A stretch of 34,474 nucleotides of DNA from 73-13 sp035556075 (lineage in GTDB: Bacteria; Actinomycetota; Actinomycetes; Actinomycetales; Microbacteriaceae), in the NCBI GenBank assembly GCA_035556075.1, contig DATMFQ010000049.1, positions 1 to 34,474 on the forward strand, given 5' to 3'. Within the stretch, counting starts at the first letter, position 1, and every line of letters begins with the position of its first letter. This document shows, in pieces, positions 14,569-22,877 of this stretch. Below the pieces are notes generated by a model. The model did no database searches. It was given only the letters and a program-made list of their open reading frames with translations, and was not told where the DNA came from. A program made the translations under genes and the position numbers.

Positions 14569-16671
14569 TCAGGAGTCCGTCGAGTCCGACCCGGTCGAAT
14601 CCGAGCCGGTCGAGTCCGAGTCCGGCTTGACGACGCCCTTCGTCGAAGCGCGACGACGGCGCGAGCGGCCCTGACCGGGCTCACGGGGGGCCGGGAGCGC
14701 CTCGAGGACGGCGTCGAGCGGGTCCTTCGGCTCGGGCTCGGCGACCGGTTTGGCAGCCGCTGCGGCAGCACCCGCCGTCACCACCTCGGCCTCTGGCACC
14801 GAGATCGTCCCGGTATCGGTGGACACGGCACCGACGGTCGACTTCGCCACCAGGGCGAGGGCGTTGCGGACATCCTCGGTGATCGCGTGCGTGCCGGCGG
14901 AGCCGACCCCATTCTTCACCGTCGCCGTCCCGCGTCCGCCTCGACCACGGCGAGTCCCGCCATCGGCCGCCTTGTGCTTGACGACCGGCTCGTGGTGGAC
15001 GATGACGCCGCGGCCCGCGCACACCTCGCACGGTTCGGAGAAGGTCTCCAGGAGTCCGAGCCCGATCTTCTTCCGCGTCATCTGCACGAGGCCGAGCGAG
15101 GTGACCTCGGCGACCTGGTGCTTCGTGCGGTCGCGGGAGAGGCACTCGACGAGCCGCCGCAGCACGAGGTCGCGGTTGGACTCGAGAACCATGTCGATGA
15201 AGTCGACGACGATGATCCCGCCGATGTCGCGCAGTCGCAGCTGTCGGACGATCTCCTCGGCGGCCTCGAGGTTGTTCTTCGTGACCGTCTCCTCGAGGTT
15301 GCCGCCCTGGCCGACGAACTTGCCGGTGTTGACGTCGACGACCGTCATCGCCTCTGTGCGGTCGATGACGAGCGAGCCCCCAGACGGCAGCCACACCTTG
15401 CGGTCGAGGGCCTTGTCGATCTGTTCCGTGACGCGGTACTCGCTGAAGGAATCGACCCCCTCATATGGCACGACCCGCTCGAGCAGATCGGGGGCGACAC
15501 CGTCGAGGTATCCCACGATGACCTGGAGGGCCTCCCCGCCCTCGATGACGAGGCGCTGGAAGTCCTCGTTGAAGACATCCCGGACGATCTTGACGAGCAG
15601 ATCCGGCTCCGAGTGCAGCAGCGACGGCGCGTTCGCGGAGCCGATGAGCTGCTGAATACGGGCCCACTGGTTCGTGAGCCGCTGCACGTCGAGCGCGAGC
15701 TGCTCCTCGGTCGCGCCCTCCGCGGCGGTGCGGACGATGACCCCCGCGGAGTCCGGCAGGGTGTCCTTGAGAATTCGCTTGAGACGAGCACGCTCGGTGT
15801 CCGGCAGCTTCCGGGAGATCCCGGACATGGAGCCGTTCGGCACATAGACGAGATAGCGGCCCGGGAGCGAGATCTGCGAGGTGAGGCGGGCCCCCTTGTG
15901 GCCGACCGGATCCTTCGTCACCTGGACGAGGACGCGATCACCGGGCTTGAGCGCGAGCTCGATGCGCTTCGCGAGCGTGCCCTTGCCCTCCTCCTGCGCC
16001 TTCGCCTGGGCGGCCTCCCAATCGACCTCACCGGAGTAGAGCACCGCATTCCTGCCGCGACCGATGTCGACGAATGCGGCCTCCATCGACGGCAGCACGT
16101 TCTGCACCCGGCCGAGGTAGATGTTCCCGATGAGGGAGGCCTCCTGCGACTTCGCGACGTAGTGCTCGACGAGCACGTCGTCCTCGAGGACGGCGACCTG
16201 GATGCGGTCGTGCTTGGCCCGCACGATCATCGAACGATCGACGGCTTCGCGGCGGGCGAGGAACTCGCTCTCGGTGACGACGGTGCGGCGGCGACCCGAG
16301 TCGCGGCCATCGCGGCGGCGCTGCTTCTTGGCCTCGAGCCGCGTGGAGCCCTTCACCTTCTGCGGCTCGGTGATCGGCTCGGCCACCCGCTGGCGGCGCT
16401 GCTGGCCCTGCTGGCTCGAGCGCTGTCGCTGAGTCGACTGCGGTGCAGCCGATTCCGCGTCACCGGAGCTGCGACGACGTCGACTGCGCGTGCGACCGCC
16501 GCCGGCCTCCTCACCGTCCTCGTCGTCCGGCAGCACCGGCGGGTGCGCAGGTGCCGGGGGCGCGAGGAAGAGGAGGGACGTCGCGGTCACGTGTGCCGCC
16601 GGGGCAGCCTCCGCCGCGGTCGTCGTTGTTGATTCATCGGCCGCATCGATCGCGGCAGTGTCGTCCACCAT
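14569..16671 (-). CDS. rne: Ribonuclease E/G family endoribonuclease
   Basis: A 700-residue RNase that processes and degrades RNA, including rRNA and tRNA precursors. The start at 16671 (MVDDTAAID) has GGAG 8 bases upstream. Residues 1-140 are disordered and rich in Ala, Gln and Arg, as in actinobacterial RNase E. The S1 RNA-binding domain is at about 180-265 (IGNIYLGRVQNVLPSMEAAFVDIG). The DNase I-like catalytic domain has its metal-binding Asp446 in VVDVNTG and Asp490 in VVDFIDM, and the zinc-link pair C548/C551 in CEVCAGRG. A C-terminal tail follows, ending in a short DSTGS repeat encoded by 15-bp tandem units. The catalytic core is intact. Confidence 0.94.
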   Translation of the reverse strand: MVDDTAAIDAADESTTTTAAEAAPAAHVTATSLLFLAPPAPAHPPVLPDDEDGEEAGGGRTRSRRRRSSGDAESAAPQSTQRQRSSQQGQQRRQRVAEPITEPQKVKGSTRLEAKKQRRRDGRDSGRRRTVVTESEFLARREAVDRSMIVRAKHDRIQVAVLEDDVLVEHYVAKSQEASLIGNIYLGRVQNVLPSMEAAFVDIGRGRNAVLYSGEVDWEAAQAKAQEEGKGTLAKRIELALKPGDRVLVQVTKDPVGHKGARLTSQISLPGRYLVYVPNGSMSGISRKLPDTERARLKRILKDTLPDSAGVIVRTAAEGATEEQLALDVQRLTNQWARIQQLIGSANAPSLLHSEPDLLVKIVRDVFNEDFQRLVIEGGEALQVIVGYLDGVAPDLLERVVPYEGVDSFSEYRVTEQIDKALDRKVWLPSGGSLVIDRTEAMTVVDVNTGKFVGQGGNLEETVTKNNLEAAEEIVRQLRLRDIGGIIVVDFIDMVLESNRDLVLRRLVECLSRDRTKHQVAEVTSLGLVQMTRKKIGLGLLETFSEPCEVCAGRGVIVHHEPVVKHKAADGGTRRGRGGRGTATVKNGVGSAGTHAITEDVRNALALVAKSTVGAVSTDTGTISVPEAEVVTAGAAAAAAKPVAEPEPKDPLDAVLEALPAPREPGQGRSRRRRASTKGVVKPDSDSTGSDSTGSDSTDS
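14579..14623 (-). repeat. 15-bp tandem repeat, C-terminus of rne
   Basis: Three head-to-tail 15-base units begin GTCGAGTCCGACCCG (14579), GTCGAATCCGAGCCG (14594) and GTCGAGTCCGAGTCC (14609). They encode the repeating D/S-S-T/D-G-S tail of RNase E. The unit length is a multiple of three, so copy number can change without a frameshift. Confidence 0.85.
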
Positions 16672-16942
16672 TGCTGGGACTCCTCGCCCGGCGCATCGCA
16701 CCGGGTGCGTCTGTGCGCTGCTCCCGCTCAGGCGGTCGCGTTCGCAAAACTTGGGTCGGCCTGCCACGATCCTCGGGCCCGGCGCGCCGGGGGCGAGGCC
16801 GCATCCTGCGCTGTCACCGCTCGCAGGCCATTGACTCGGAACTGGCTATCCGAAGGCACGACATGGGCCGTGCGCTGTCCGGTATGCCCGGAAAGCTTGT
16901 GGGCTCAGTATCTCACAGCCTGGTGGTGATTGACTTACTCCC
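16672..16942. other. Divergent intergenic region, rne / VKOR
   Basis: A 271-base region between the rne start and the VKOR start. It contains a hairpin CGCACC-G-GGTGCG (16697-16709) and a perfect 14-bp palindrome CCCGGCGCGCCGGG (16778-16791), both within the presumed rne leader. Long structured leaders that mediate autoregulation by the enzyme are known for rne in E. coli; whether that applies here is unknown. No convincing promoter pair was found for either gene. Confidence 0.45.
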
Positions 16943-17533
16943 GTGCCCACCGCTGCAAAGAAGCCTTGGTTGCTCATCGGCGTCCTGCTCGTCACCGGGG
17001 TCGCCGGCCTGTGGGCGGCACTCGCCCTCGCGGTCGACAAGATCCTCGTGCTGCAGGATCCAGGCGCGGCCCTCGGCTGCAATTTCTCGATCATCGTGCA
17101 GTGCGGAGCCAACCTGGAATCCTGGCAAGGCTCGGTGTTCTTCGGCGTGCCGAACCCGTTCTGGGGACTCATCGGCTGGGTCGCCCCCATCATCGTCGGC
17201 ATGGCGCTCGTGGCGGGCGCCCGCTTCGCGCGCTGGTTCTGGGTCCTCTTCAACCTCGGCCACGCCGCCGCCCTCGGCTTCTGCATCTGGCTCATGGCGC
17301 AGTCGATCTACGTGATCGGCACCCTCTGCCCGTGGTGCATGCTCACCTGGGCGGCGGCGATCCTCGCCTTCTGGACGCTGACGGGGTACAACCTCCGGGC
17401 CGGCCATTTCGGCACGTGGGGCCGCCGCCTCGGCGCCGCCGGCTACACCTGGGCGCCGTTGCTGACGCTGCTGAGCTATCTCCTCATCGCGGTCCTCGCC
17501 CAGCTGCGGCTCGATTACCTCGCGATGCTCTGA
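16943..17533 (+). CDS. Vitamin K epoxide reductase family protein (VKOR)
   Basis: A 196-residue integral membrane thiol oxidase. In actinobacteria VKOR reoxidises a DsbA-like partner and passes electrons to menaquinone, driving disulfide formation outside the membrane. Five hydrophobic segments are visible. The four essential cysteines are present: the loop pair C46 and C54 (CNFSIIVQC) and the quinone-side CPWC (C129, C132). The NPFWG motif at 71-75 is also typical. The start is the GTG at 16943; a TGA lies just upstream in frame, and there is no strong ribosome binding site. No DsbA or thioredoxin partner is fused or adjacent, so the partner must be encoded elsewhere. Confidence 0.92.
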   Translation: MPTAAKKPWLLIGVLLVTGVAGLWAALALAVDKILVLQDPGAALGCNFSIIVQCGANLESWQGSVFFGVPNPFWGLIGWVAPIIVGMALVAGARFARWFWVLFNLGHAAALGFCIWLMAQSIYVIGTLCPWCMLTWAAAILAFWTLTGYNLRAGHFGTWGRRLGAAGYTWAPLLTLLSYLLIAVLAQLRLDYLAML

Positions 17534-17552
17534 TCGTCTGAGGTGAGTGGCA

Positions 17553-17576
17553 AGGAATGCGGGGGCCCGCATTCCT
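17553..17576. terminator. Inverted AGGAATGCG pair between VKOR and ndk
   Basis: AGGAATGCGGG (17553-17563) and CCCGCATTCCT (17566-17576) are perfect 11-bp arms around two bases, lying in the 55-base gap between convergent genes. As RNA it would form a stem of about nine pairs with a small GC loop, a bidirectional terminator. The arms are two opposed copies of the 9-mer that is over-represented throughout this window. Confidence 0.65.
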
Positions 17577-17588
17577 GACGCCTGCTGA

Positions 17589-18014
17589 TCAGCGAGTGGC
17601 CGGGAACCAGATCGCGAGCTCGCGCACCGCGGACTCCGGCGAATCGGAGCCGTGCACGAGATTCTGCACGACGACCGTGCCCCAGTCGCGGCCAAGATCC
17701 CCCCGGATCGTGCCGGGTGCCGCGAGCGTCGGCTCGGTGGGGCCCGCGAGCGAGCGGAAACCCTCGATGACCCGGTCGCCCGCGAGACGCATCGCGACGA
17801 CGGGGCCCGACTCCATGAAGTCGAGGAGCGGCTCGTAGAACGACTTGCCCTCGTGCTCGGCGTAGTGCGCCGCGAGCAGCGCCCGGTCCGGCTGGACGAA
17901 CCGGATGTCCACGAGCTGGTAGCCCTTCGCCTCGACGCGGCGGAGGATCTCCCCGGTCAGGCTCCTGGCGACACCGTCGGGCTTGATGAGGACGAGGGTC
18001 TCCTGCACGGCCAT
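17589..18014 (-). CDS. ndk: Nucleoside diphosphate kinase
   Basis: A 141-residue enzyme that equilibrates nucleoside di- and triphosphates through a phospho-histidine. It begins QETLVLIKPDGVARSLTGEIL and carries the active-site block QNLVHGSDSPESA, with the phosphorylated His about 121 residues in. The Lys and Arg contacts of the family (KPDGV, RP-like and EGFRSLAGPT segments) are in place. The start could be ATG 18014 or GTG 18020, two codons apart, neither with a strong ribosome binding site. It follows folC by about 36 bases; the DUF4233 gene often found between folC and ndk in relatives is missing. Confidence 0.96.
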   Translation of the reverse strand: MAVQETLVLIKPDGVARSLTGEILRRVEAKGYQLVDIRFVQPDRALLAAHYAEHEGKSFYEPLLDFMESGPVVAMRLAGDRVIEGFRSLAGPTEPTLAAPGTIRGDLGRDWGTVVVQNLVHGSDSPESAVRELAIWFPATR

Positions 18015-18050
18015 GGCCACCAGCGTAGCGGCCCGCGAGGGACCGCCAGC

Positions 18051-19409
18051 TCACCAGCCCTCGGCCACCGCATCGTCGATGACCTCGCCGATGAGCGTGA
18101 TCGAGCCGGTCACGACGACCGCCCGGCGCAGCCCCTCGCTCGCCCACGCCCTCGCCGCCGCGATCGCCTCCGACAGCGGCAGCGGCTCCGCCTCGCCGTC
18201 CCACGCGTCGTGCACGAGTTCCGCGATCTCGGCCGCCGACAGCGCCCGCTCCGAGTGGGACGCGGTCGGGTACCAGGCCCCGATCCGCGCCCGCGGTGAC
18301 TCCGCGAGCACCGCGAGCTCCCGGATGACCCCGGCCGCGTCCTTGTCCTCGAGGATGCCCGTCACGAGGGCGATCTCGTCGAGATCGAAATACTTCGGCA
18401 GCGCCTCGGCGAGCGAGTGCGCGCCATGCGGGTTGTGCGCGGCATCGACGATGACGAGCGGGTCACCGGCGATGACCTGCAGTCGACCCGGGGAGGTCGC
18501 ACCCGCAAGTCCCGCGGCGAGCAGCTCCGGCACGAGCGCCTGGCCGCCACGGCCGAGGAACGACTCGACCGCGGCGATCGCGAGTGCCGCATTCCTGCCC
18601 TGATGATCGCCGAAGAGCGGGAGGAACAGATCCCGGTAGGTCGCGGCGCGGCCCTGCACGGTGATGAGCTGGCCGCCGACCGCGACCTCGGCGCGCAGAA
18701 GCCGGAAATCCGGGCCCTCCGCGGAGAGCTGCGACTCCGTCAGCTCGATCGCGCGGGCGATCTCGTCGTACGCCTCCGGCTCCTGCACGGCCGTAACGAC
18801 CTCGGCGAGCGGCTTGATGATGCCGGACTTCGTCCGCGCGATCTCCGAGATCGTCGTGCCGAGCCGGTGCGTGTGGTCCAGCGCGATCGGGGTGAGGACC
18901 GCGACCTGGCCGTCCGCGACATTCGTCGAATCCCATTCGCCGCCCATGCCGACCTCGAGCACGACGACATCGACGGGCGCATCCGCGAACGCGGCGAAGG
19001 CGAGGACCGTGAGCGCCTCGAAGAAGGTGAGCTCCTGCTCCCCGTTCGCCGCGAGCTCCGCATCGACCATGGCGATCTGCGGCTGGATCTGGTCCCACTG
19101 CTCGACGAGCATCTCGTCGGCGATCGGCGCGCCGTCGATCATGATGCGCTCATTGAGCTTCACGAGGTGCGGGCTCGTCAGCAGGCCCGTCCGCAGGCCG
19201 TAGGCGCGCAGGATCGACTCGATGAGCCGTGCTGTCGTCGTCTTGCCGTTCGTGCCCGTCAGGTGGATGACCGGGTAGGCGCGCTGCGGGTCGCCGAGCA
19301 GGTCCGCGGCACGGCGGGTCGGCTCGAGCCGCGGCCGCGGCGCCTGCTCGCCGACCCGGGCGAGCAGCTCATCGACGACGCGCTGGGCGTCCGGGGTGTA
19401 ATCGGGCAC
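18051..19409 (-). CDS. folC: Bifunctional dihydrofolate/folylpolyglutamate synthase
   Basis: A 452-residue Mur-ligase-family enzyme that adds glutamate to dihydropteroate and folates using ATP. The P-loop is GTNGKTTTA (residues 52-60) in HLTGTNGKTT. Other landmarks are SPHLVKLNERI, the ELTFFEALTVLAF segment, VVLEVGMGGEWDSTN with the Mg-binding Glu, ALDHTHRLGTTISEIARTKSGIIK with the conserved His and carbamylated-Lys region, and DAAHNPHGAHSLAEAL in the C-terminal domain. The GTG start at 19409 lies 20 bases after ileS, so the two are co-transcribed and folC falls under the ileS T-box transcript. Confidence 0.95.
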   Translation of the reverse strand: MPDYTPDAQRVVDELLARVGEQAPRPRLEPTRRAADLLGDPQRAYPVIHLTGTNGKTTTARLIESILRAYGLRTGLLTSPHLVKLNERIMIDGAPIADEMLVEQWDQIQPQIAMVDAELAANGEQELTFFEALTVLAFAAFADAPVDVVVLEVGMGGEWDSTNVADGQVAVLTPIALDHTHRLGTTISEIARTKSGIIKPLAEVVTAVQEPEAYDEIARAIELTESQLSAEGPDFRLLRAEVAVGGQLITVQGRAATYRDLFLPLFGDHQGRNAALAIAAVESFLGRGGQALVPELLAAGLAGATSPGRLQVIAGDPLVIVDAAHNPHGAHSLAEALPKYFDLDEIALVTGILEDKDAAGVIRELAVLAESPRARIGAWYPTASHSERALSAAEIAELVHDAWDGEAEPLPLSEAIAAARAWASEGLRRAVVVTGSITLIGEVIDDAVAEGW

Positions 19410-19429
19410 GGCACGAGCGTAGTCGCGGC

Positions 19430-22400
19430 TCAGACGCGCTCGACGCGAATCGAGCGGATGCCATCCGAGATCATGAGCTCGAGCGCGAGCGTCTCCCCCG
19501 CGATGAGCTCCTCGTGGCGACGCGCCGCCTCGGCCTCCGCCTCCGGCAGCACGAGGTGGAGCACGATCCGGTCGGCGACCTCGAGGCCCGCCGCGCGTCG
19601 GGCGTCCTGGATCTGCCGGATGAGGTCCCGGGCGACACCCTCCGCCGCGAGCTCGGGCGTGACGGTCGTGTCAAGCACGACGAAGGCGCCACCGGCGAGG
19701 AACTCGATCGCATTCGCCGGGTCCGCGGACTCGAGCACGAGCTCGAACTCGCCCGGATCCAGGTGCGTCCCACCGACGACGACGCCGTCGGTCACCACCG
19801 ACCAGTCGCCGGCCCTCGCCGCCTGGATGACCTCCTGCACCTGCCGACCCAGCCTGGGCCCGAGCGCCCGCGCGTTCACACTCAGCCGGCGGGTGATGCC
19901 GAAGCCCTCGAGCGAATCCTCGCGGAGTTCCGCGAGCTCGACACGGCGCACGTTGAGCTCGTCGGCGAGGAGGCCGCGGTACGCCTCGAGTGCCGTGGGG
20001 TCGGCGCTGACGACCGTGAGGCGGCTGAGCGGGAGGCGGACGCGCAGCTGCTTCGCCTTGCGCAGTGCGAGCCCCGCAGAGGCGATGGCGCGGACGCGGT
20101 CCATCTCGTCCACGAGTACCTCGTCCGCAGGGAGCGCGGACGCATGCGGCCAGTCCTCGAGGTGCACGCTGCGGCCGCCGGTGAGCCCACGCCAGATCTC
20201 CTCGGTGACGAGCGGGGCGAGCGGGGCGGCGACGCGACACAGCGTCTCGAGGACCGTGTACAGCGTGTCGAATGCGTCGCGGTCGTCCCCACCCCAGAAG
20301 CGGTCCCGGCTGCGGCGGACGTACCAATTCGTGAGCACGTCGCCGAAGTCCCGGAGCGCGGCTGCCGCGAGCGGCGAGTCGAGCGCCTCGAGGTGCGTCT
20401 CGACGGTTTCGACGAGCGCGCGGGTCTTCGCGAGGATGTAGCGGTCGAGCTCATTGGTCGAATCCGTGCGCCACGCGGCCTCGACGCCCTCCGCATTCGT
20501 ATACAGCGTGAAGAAGTAGTACGTCGACCACAGCGGCAGCAGGAACTCCCGGACGCCGCCGCGGATGCCCTCCTCCGTGACGACGAGGTTTCCGCCGCGG
20601 ATGACAGAGGAGCCCATGAGGAACCAGCGCATCGCGTCGGAGCCGTCGCGGTCGAAGACCTCCTGGACGTCCGGGTAGTTGCGCAGCGACTTCGACATCT
20701 TCTGCCCGTCATTGCCGAGGACGATGCCGTGGCTGATGACATTGGCGAATGCGGGGCGACCGAACAGCGCGGTCGCGAGCACGTGCATCGTGTAGAACCA
20801 GCCTCGGGTCTGGCCGATGTACTCGACGATGAAGTCCGCCGGGTGGTGCGGCGGGCGGGCGGGGTCGCCCTCGACGCCGTCGAACCACTCGCGGTGCTCG
20901 AAGGGGTAGTGCACCTGCGCAAAGGGCATCGAGCCCGAGTCGAACCACACGTCGAGGACGTCCTCGATCCGGCGCATCGTGCTCCGGCCCGTCGGGTCGT
21001 CGGGGTTCGGCCGGGTCAGCGCATCGATGTAAGGCCGGTGCAGATTCGGCTCGCCATCCGGACCGACCGGAAGTCGGCCGAAATCGCGCTCGAGCTCGGC
21101 GAGGCTGCCGTACACATCGATCCGGGGGTACTCGGGATCGTCCGAGGTCCACACCGGGATCGGGCTGCCCCAGTAGCGGTTGCGGCTGATCGACCAGTCG
21201 CGGGCGTTGCCGACCCACTTGCCGAACTGCCCGTGCTTGACGTTGTCGGGCACCCAGTTGATCTGCTCGTTCAGCTCGAGCATGTCGTCCTTGAGCTCGG
21301 TGACGCGCACGAACCAGGAACTGACCGCCTTGTAGATGAGCGGCTGCTTGCAGCGCCAGCAGTGCGGGTACGGGTGGTCGTAGGACTTCTGCTGCAGGAG
21401 ACGCCCGTCCGCCTTGAGTGCCCGGATCAGCGGCGAGTTCGCCTCGTCCCAGCGCAGGCCCGCTACGAGCGGCGCGGACTCGAGGAACCGCCCGCCGTCG
21501 TCGAGGCTCAGCACGACCGGGATGCCGTGCGCGGCCGTGACGACCTGGTCGTCCTCGCCGTACGCCGGCGCCTGGTGCACGATGCCCGAGCCCTCCCCCG
21601 TCGCGACATAGTCGGCGACGAGGATGACGAATGCGCTGTCCCCGTACCGCTGGACGTACCAGTCCCACAGCGGTGCATACCGGACGCCGTCAAGCTCGCG
21701 GCCGAGCAGGGTGCGCTCGACGACGGCGTCCTCACCGAGCTCGCTCGCGTACGCCCCCATCGTGTCGGTCGCGAGCAAGTAGCGGGCGCCGTCAGCGGCG
21801 GCGACCACCGCGTACTCGATCTCCGGGCCGACCGCGAGCGCCGCATTCGTCGGCAGCGTCCAGGGGGTCGTCGTCCAGGCGAGCGCCTGCACGCCGGCGA
21901 GTCCGAGCGCCTCGGCCCGCTCGCCGATGAGCGGGAACGTCACGGTGACGGACTGGTCGGTCCTGCTGCGATAGACCTCGTCGTCCATCCGCAGCTCGTG
22001 GTTTGACAGCGGCGTCTCGTCGTTCCAGCAGTACGGCAGGACGCGGAAGCCCTCATAGGCCAGCCCCTTGTCGACCAGCTGTTTGAAGGCCCAGATGACG
22101 CTCTCCATGAAGGTGACGTCAAGGGTCTTGTAGTCGTCGTCGAAGTCGACCCAGCGGGCCTGCCGCGTGACATAGCGCTCCCATTCCTCGGTGTACTTGA
22201 GGACGCTCGTGCGGGCCACGTCGTTGAAGGCCTCGAGGCCCATCGCCTCGATCTCGCCCTTCGTCGTGATGCCGAGCTGGCGCATCGCCTCGAGCTCGGC
22301 CGGCAGCCCGTGCGTGTCCCAGCCGAAGCGGCGCTGCACCTGCTTGCCGCGCATCGTCTGGAAGCGGGGGAAGACGTCTTTGGCGTAGCCGGTGAGAAGG

Positions 22401-22633
22401 TGGCCGTAGTGCGGCAGACCGTTGGCGAACGGGGGGCCGTCGTAGAACACCCACTCGGGCGCGCCGGTGCGCTGCTCGACGCTCGCGCGGAAGGTGCCGT
22501 CCTCGCGCCAGTACTCGAGGACCTGCTCCTCGATCTCGGGGAGGCGCGGGCTCGGCGGCACGCCGTCCGCGTCGGGACGGTGCAGGGGGTAGCGGGCGGC
22601 GCTCGGGGTGCGCTCGGTGCTCGGCTCGGTCAC
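19430..22633 (-). CDS. ileS: Isoleucyl-tRNA synthetase
   Basis: A 1067-residue class I aminoacyl-tRNA synthetase charging tRNA-Ile. The GTG start at 22633 has GGAG five bases upstream. The ATP-binding HIGH motif is HYGH at 75-78 (NGLPHYGHLLTGYAKD) and KMSKS is exact at 645-649. The CP1 editing domain shows TTPWTLPTNAAL. A zinc-type PHCWRCKQPL segment precedes the catalytic second half. The length and the HYGHLL/GWDTHGLPAE pattern match the longer, eukaryote-like IleRS2 group, which includes mupirocin-tolerant enzymes; tolerance here is inference. Expression should respond to uncharged tRNA-Ile through the T-box leader immediately upstream. folC follows by 20 bases. Confidence 0.97.
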   Translation of the reverse strand: MTEPSTERTPSAARYPLHRPDADGVPPSPRLPEIEEQVLEYWREDGTFRASVEQRTGAPEWVFYDGPPFANGLPHYGHLLTGYAKDVFPRFQTMRGKQVQRRFGWDTHGLPAELEAMRQLGITTKGEIEAMGLEAFNDVARTSVLKYTEEWERYVTRQARWVDFDDDYKTLDVTFMESVIWAFKQLVDKGLAYEGFRVLPYCWNDETPLSNHELRMDDEVYRSRTDQSVTVTFPLIGERAEALGLAGVQALAWTTTPWTLPTNAALAVGPEIEYAVVAAADGARYLLATDTMGAYASELGEDAVVERTLLGRELDGVRYAPLWDWYVQRYGDSAFVILVADYVATGEGSGIVHQAPAYGEDDQVVTAAHGIPVVLSLDDGGRFLESAPLVAGLRWDEANSPLIRALKADGRLLQQKSYDHPYPHCWRCKQPLIYKAVSSWFVRVTELKDDMLELNEQINWVPDNVKHGQFGKWVGNARDWSISRNRYWGSPIPVWTSDDPEYPRIDVYGSLAELERDFGRLPVGPDGEPNLHRPYIDALTRPNPDDPTGRSTMRRIEDVLDVWFDSGSMPFAQVHYPFEHREWFDGVEGDPARPPHHPADFIVEYIGQTRGWFYTMHVLATALFGRPAFANVISHGIVLGNDGQKMSKSLRNYPDVQEVFDRDGSDAMRWFLMGSSVIRGGNLVVTEEGIRGGVREFLLPLWSTYYFFTLYTNAEGVEAAWRTDSTNELDRYILAKTRALVETVETHLEALDSPLAAAALRDFGDVLTNWYVRRSRDRFWGGDDRDAFDTLYTVLETLCRVAAPLAPLVTEEIWRGLTGGRSVHLEDWPHASALPADEVLVDEMDRVRAIASAGLALRKAKQLRVRLPLSRLTVVSADPTALEAYRGLLADELNVRRVELAELREDSLEGFGITRRLSVNARALGPRLGRQVQEVIQAARAGDWSVVTDGVVVGGTHLDPGEFELVLESADPANAIEFLAGGAFVVLDTTVTPELAAEGVARDLIRQIQDARRAAGLEVADRIVLHLVLPEAEAEAARRHEELIAGETLALELMISDGIRSIRVERV

Positions 22634-22862
22634 GGTGGCTCCAGGGTGTCAGATCGTGACGAGGACGATCCCGGCCCGGGCCTCGCGTGGGACGAATGCG
22701 CCGGTCGGTACCGCGGTACCACCTCGCTTGCCGCGCGTCCCGGGAACCCCGGACCGTGCGACCGCTCAACCTTCCGCGCTGACGGGCGGACCCGGCTGGT
22801 TCTACCTCGCCCGCTCGGGCGACTCTTCCAGCGACTCCCCGGTGATAGCCGGATCGATGTCT
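22634..22862 (-). promoter_or_regulatory. T-box riboswitch of ileS (translational, short stem I)
   Basis: The minus-strand leader contains the T-box sequence GCGAGGTGGTACCGCGG (22711-22727). Its TGGT (22718-22721) can pair with the ACCA end of uncharged tRNA-Ile. The downstream CGCATTCGTCCC is the usual 3' partner of the antisequestrator. An isoleucine specifier codon ATC is seen at 22844-22846 within GGCTATCACCGGGGAG, in a stem I too short for the Firmicutes type. No T-run terminator follows; the leader runs into a small hairpin (22652-22670) and the ileS GGAG site at 22639-22642. This fits the actinobacterial class that controls ribosome access rather than termination. Confidence 0.85.
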
Positions 22863-22871
22863 CTGCGAGGG

Positions 22872-22877
22872 ATTCTA
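22872..22877 (-). promoter_or_regulatory. Possible -10 box of the ileS T-box transcript
   Basis: TAGAAT on the minus strand lies about 10-15 bases before the start of the recognisable T-box leader and overlaps the stop codon of the DUF1648 gene. No good -35 hexamer is found 16-18 bases upstream, so the call rests on the -10 match and its position. Confidence 0.4.

Noticed and set aside
16930..16935. TTGACT just before the VKOR gene as a -35 box
   Set aside because: It lies 7 bases from the start codon, so a promoter built on it would start inside the gene, and no -10 follows at the right spacing.
18417..20441. 674-codon open frame on the plus strand opposite folC and ileS
   Set aside because: It crosses the folC/ileS border and changes to Ser/Arg-rich sequence there, as expected for a shadow of two genes.
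19514..22006. 830-codon open frame on the plus strand opposite ileS
   Set aside because: Pure shadow of ileS with repeated R/D/E/V low-complexity sequence and no start context.
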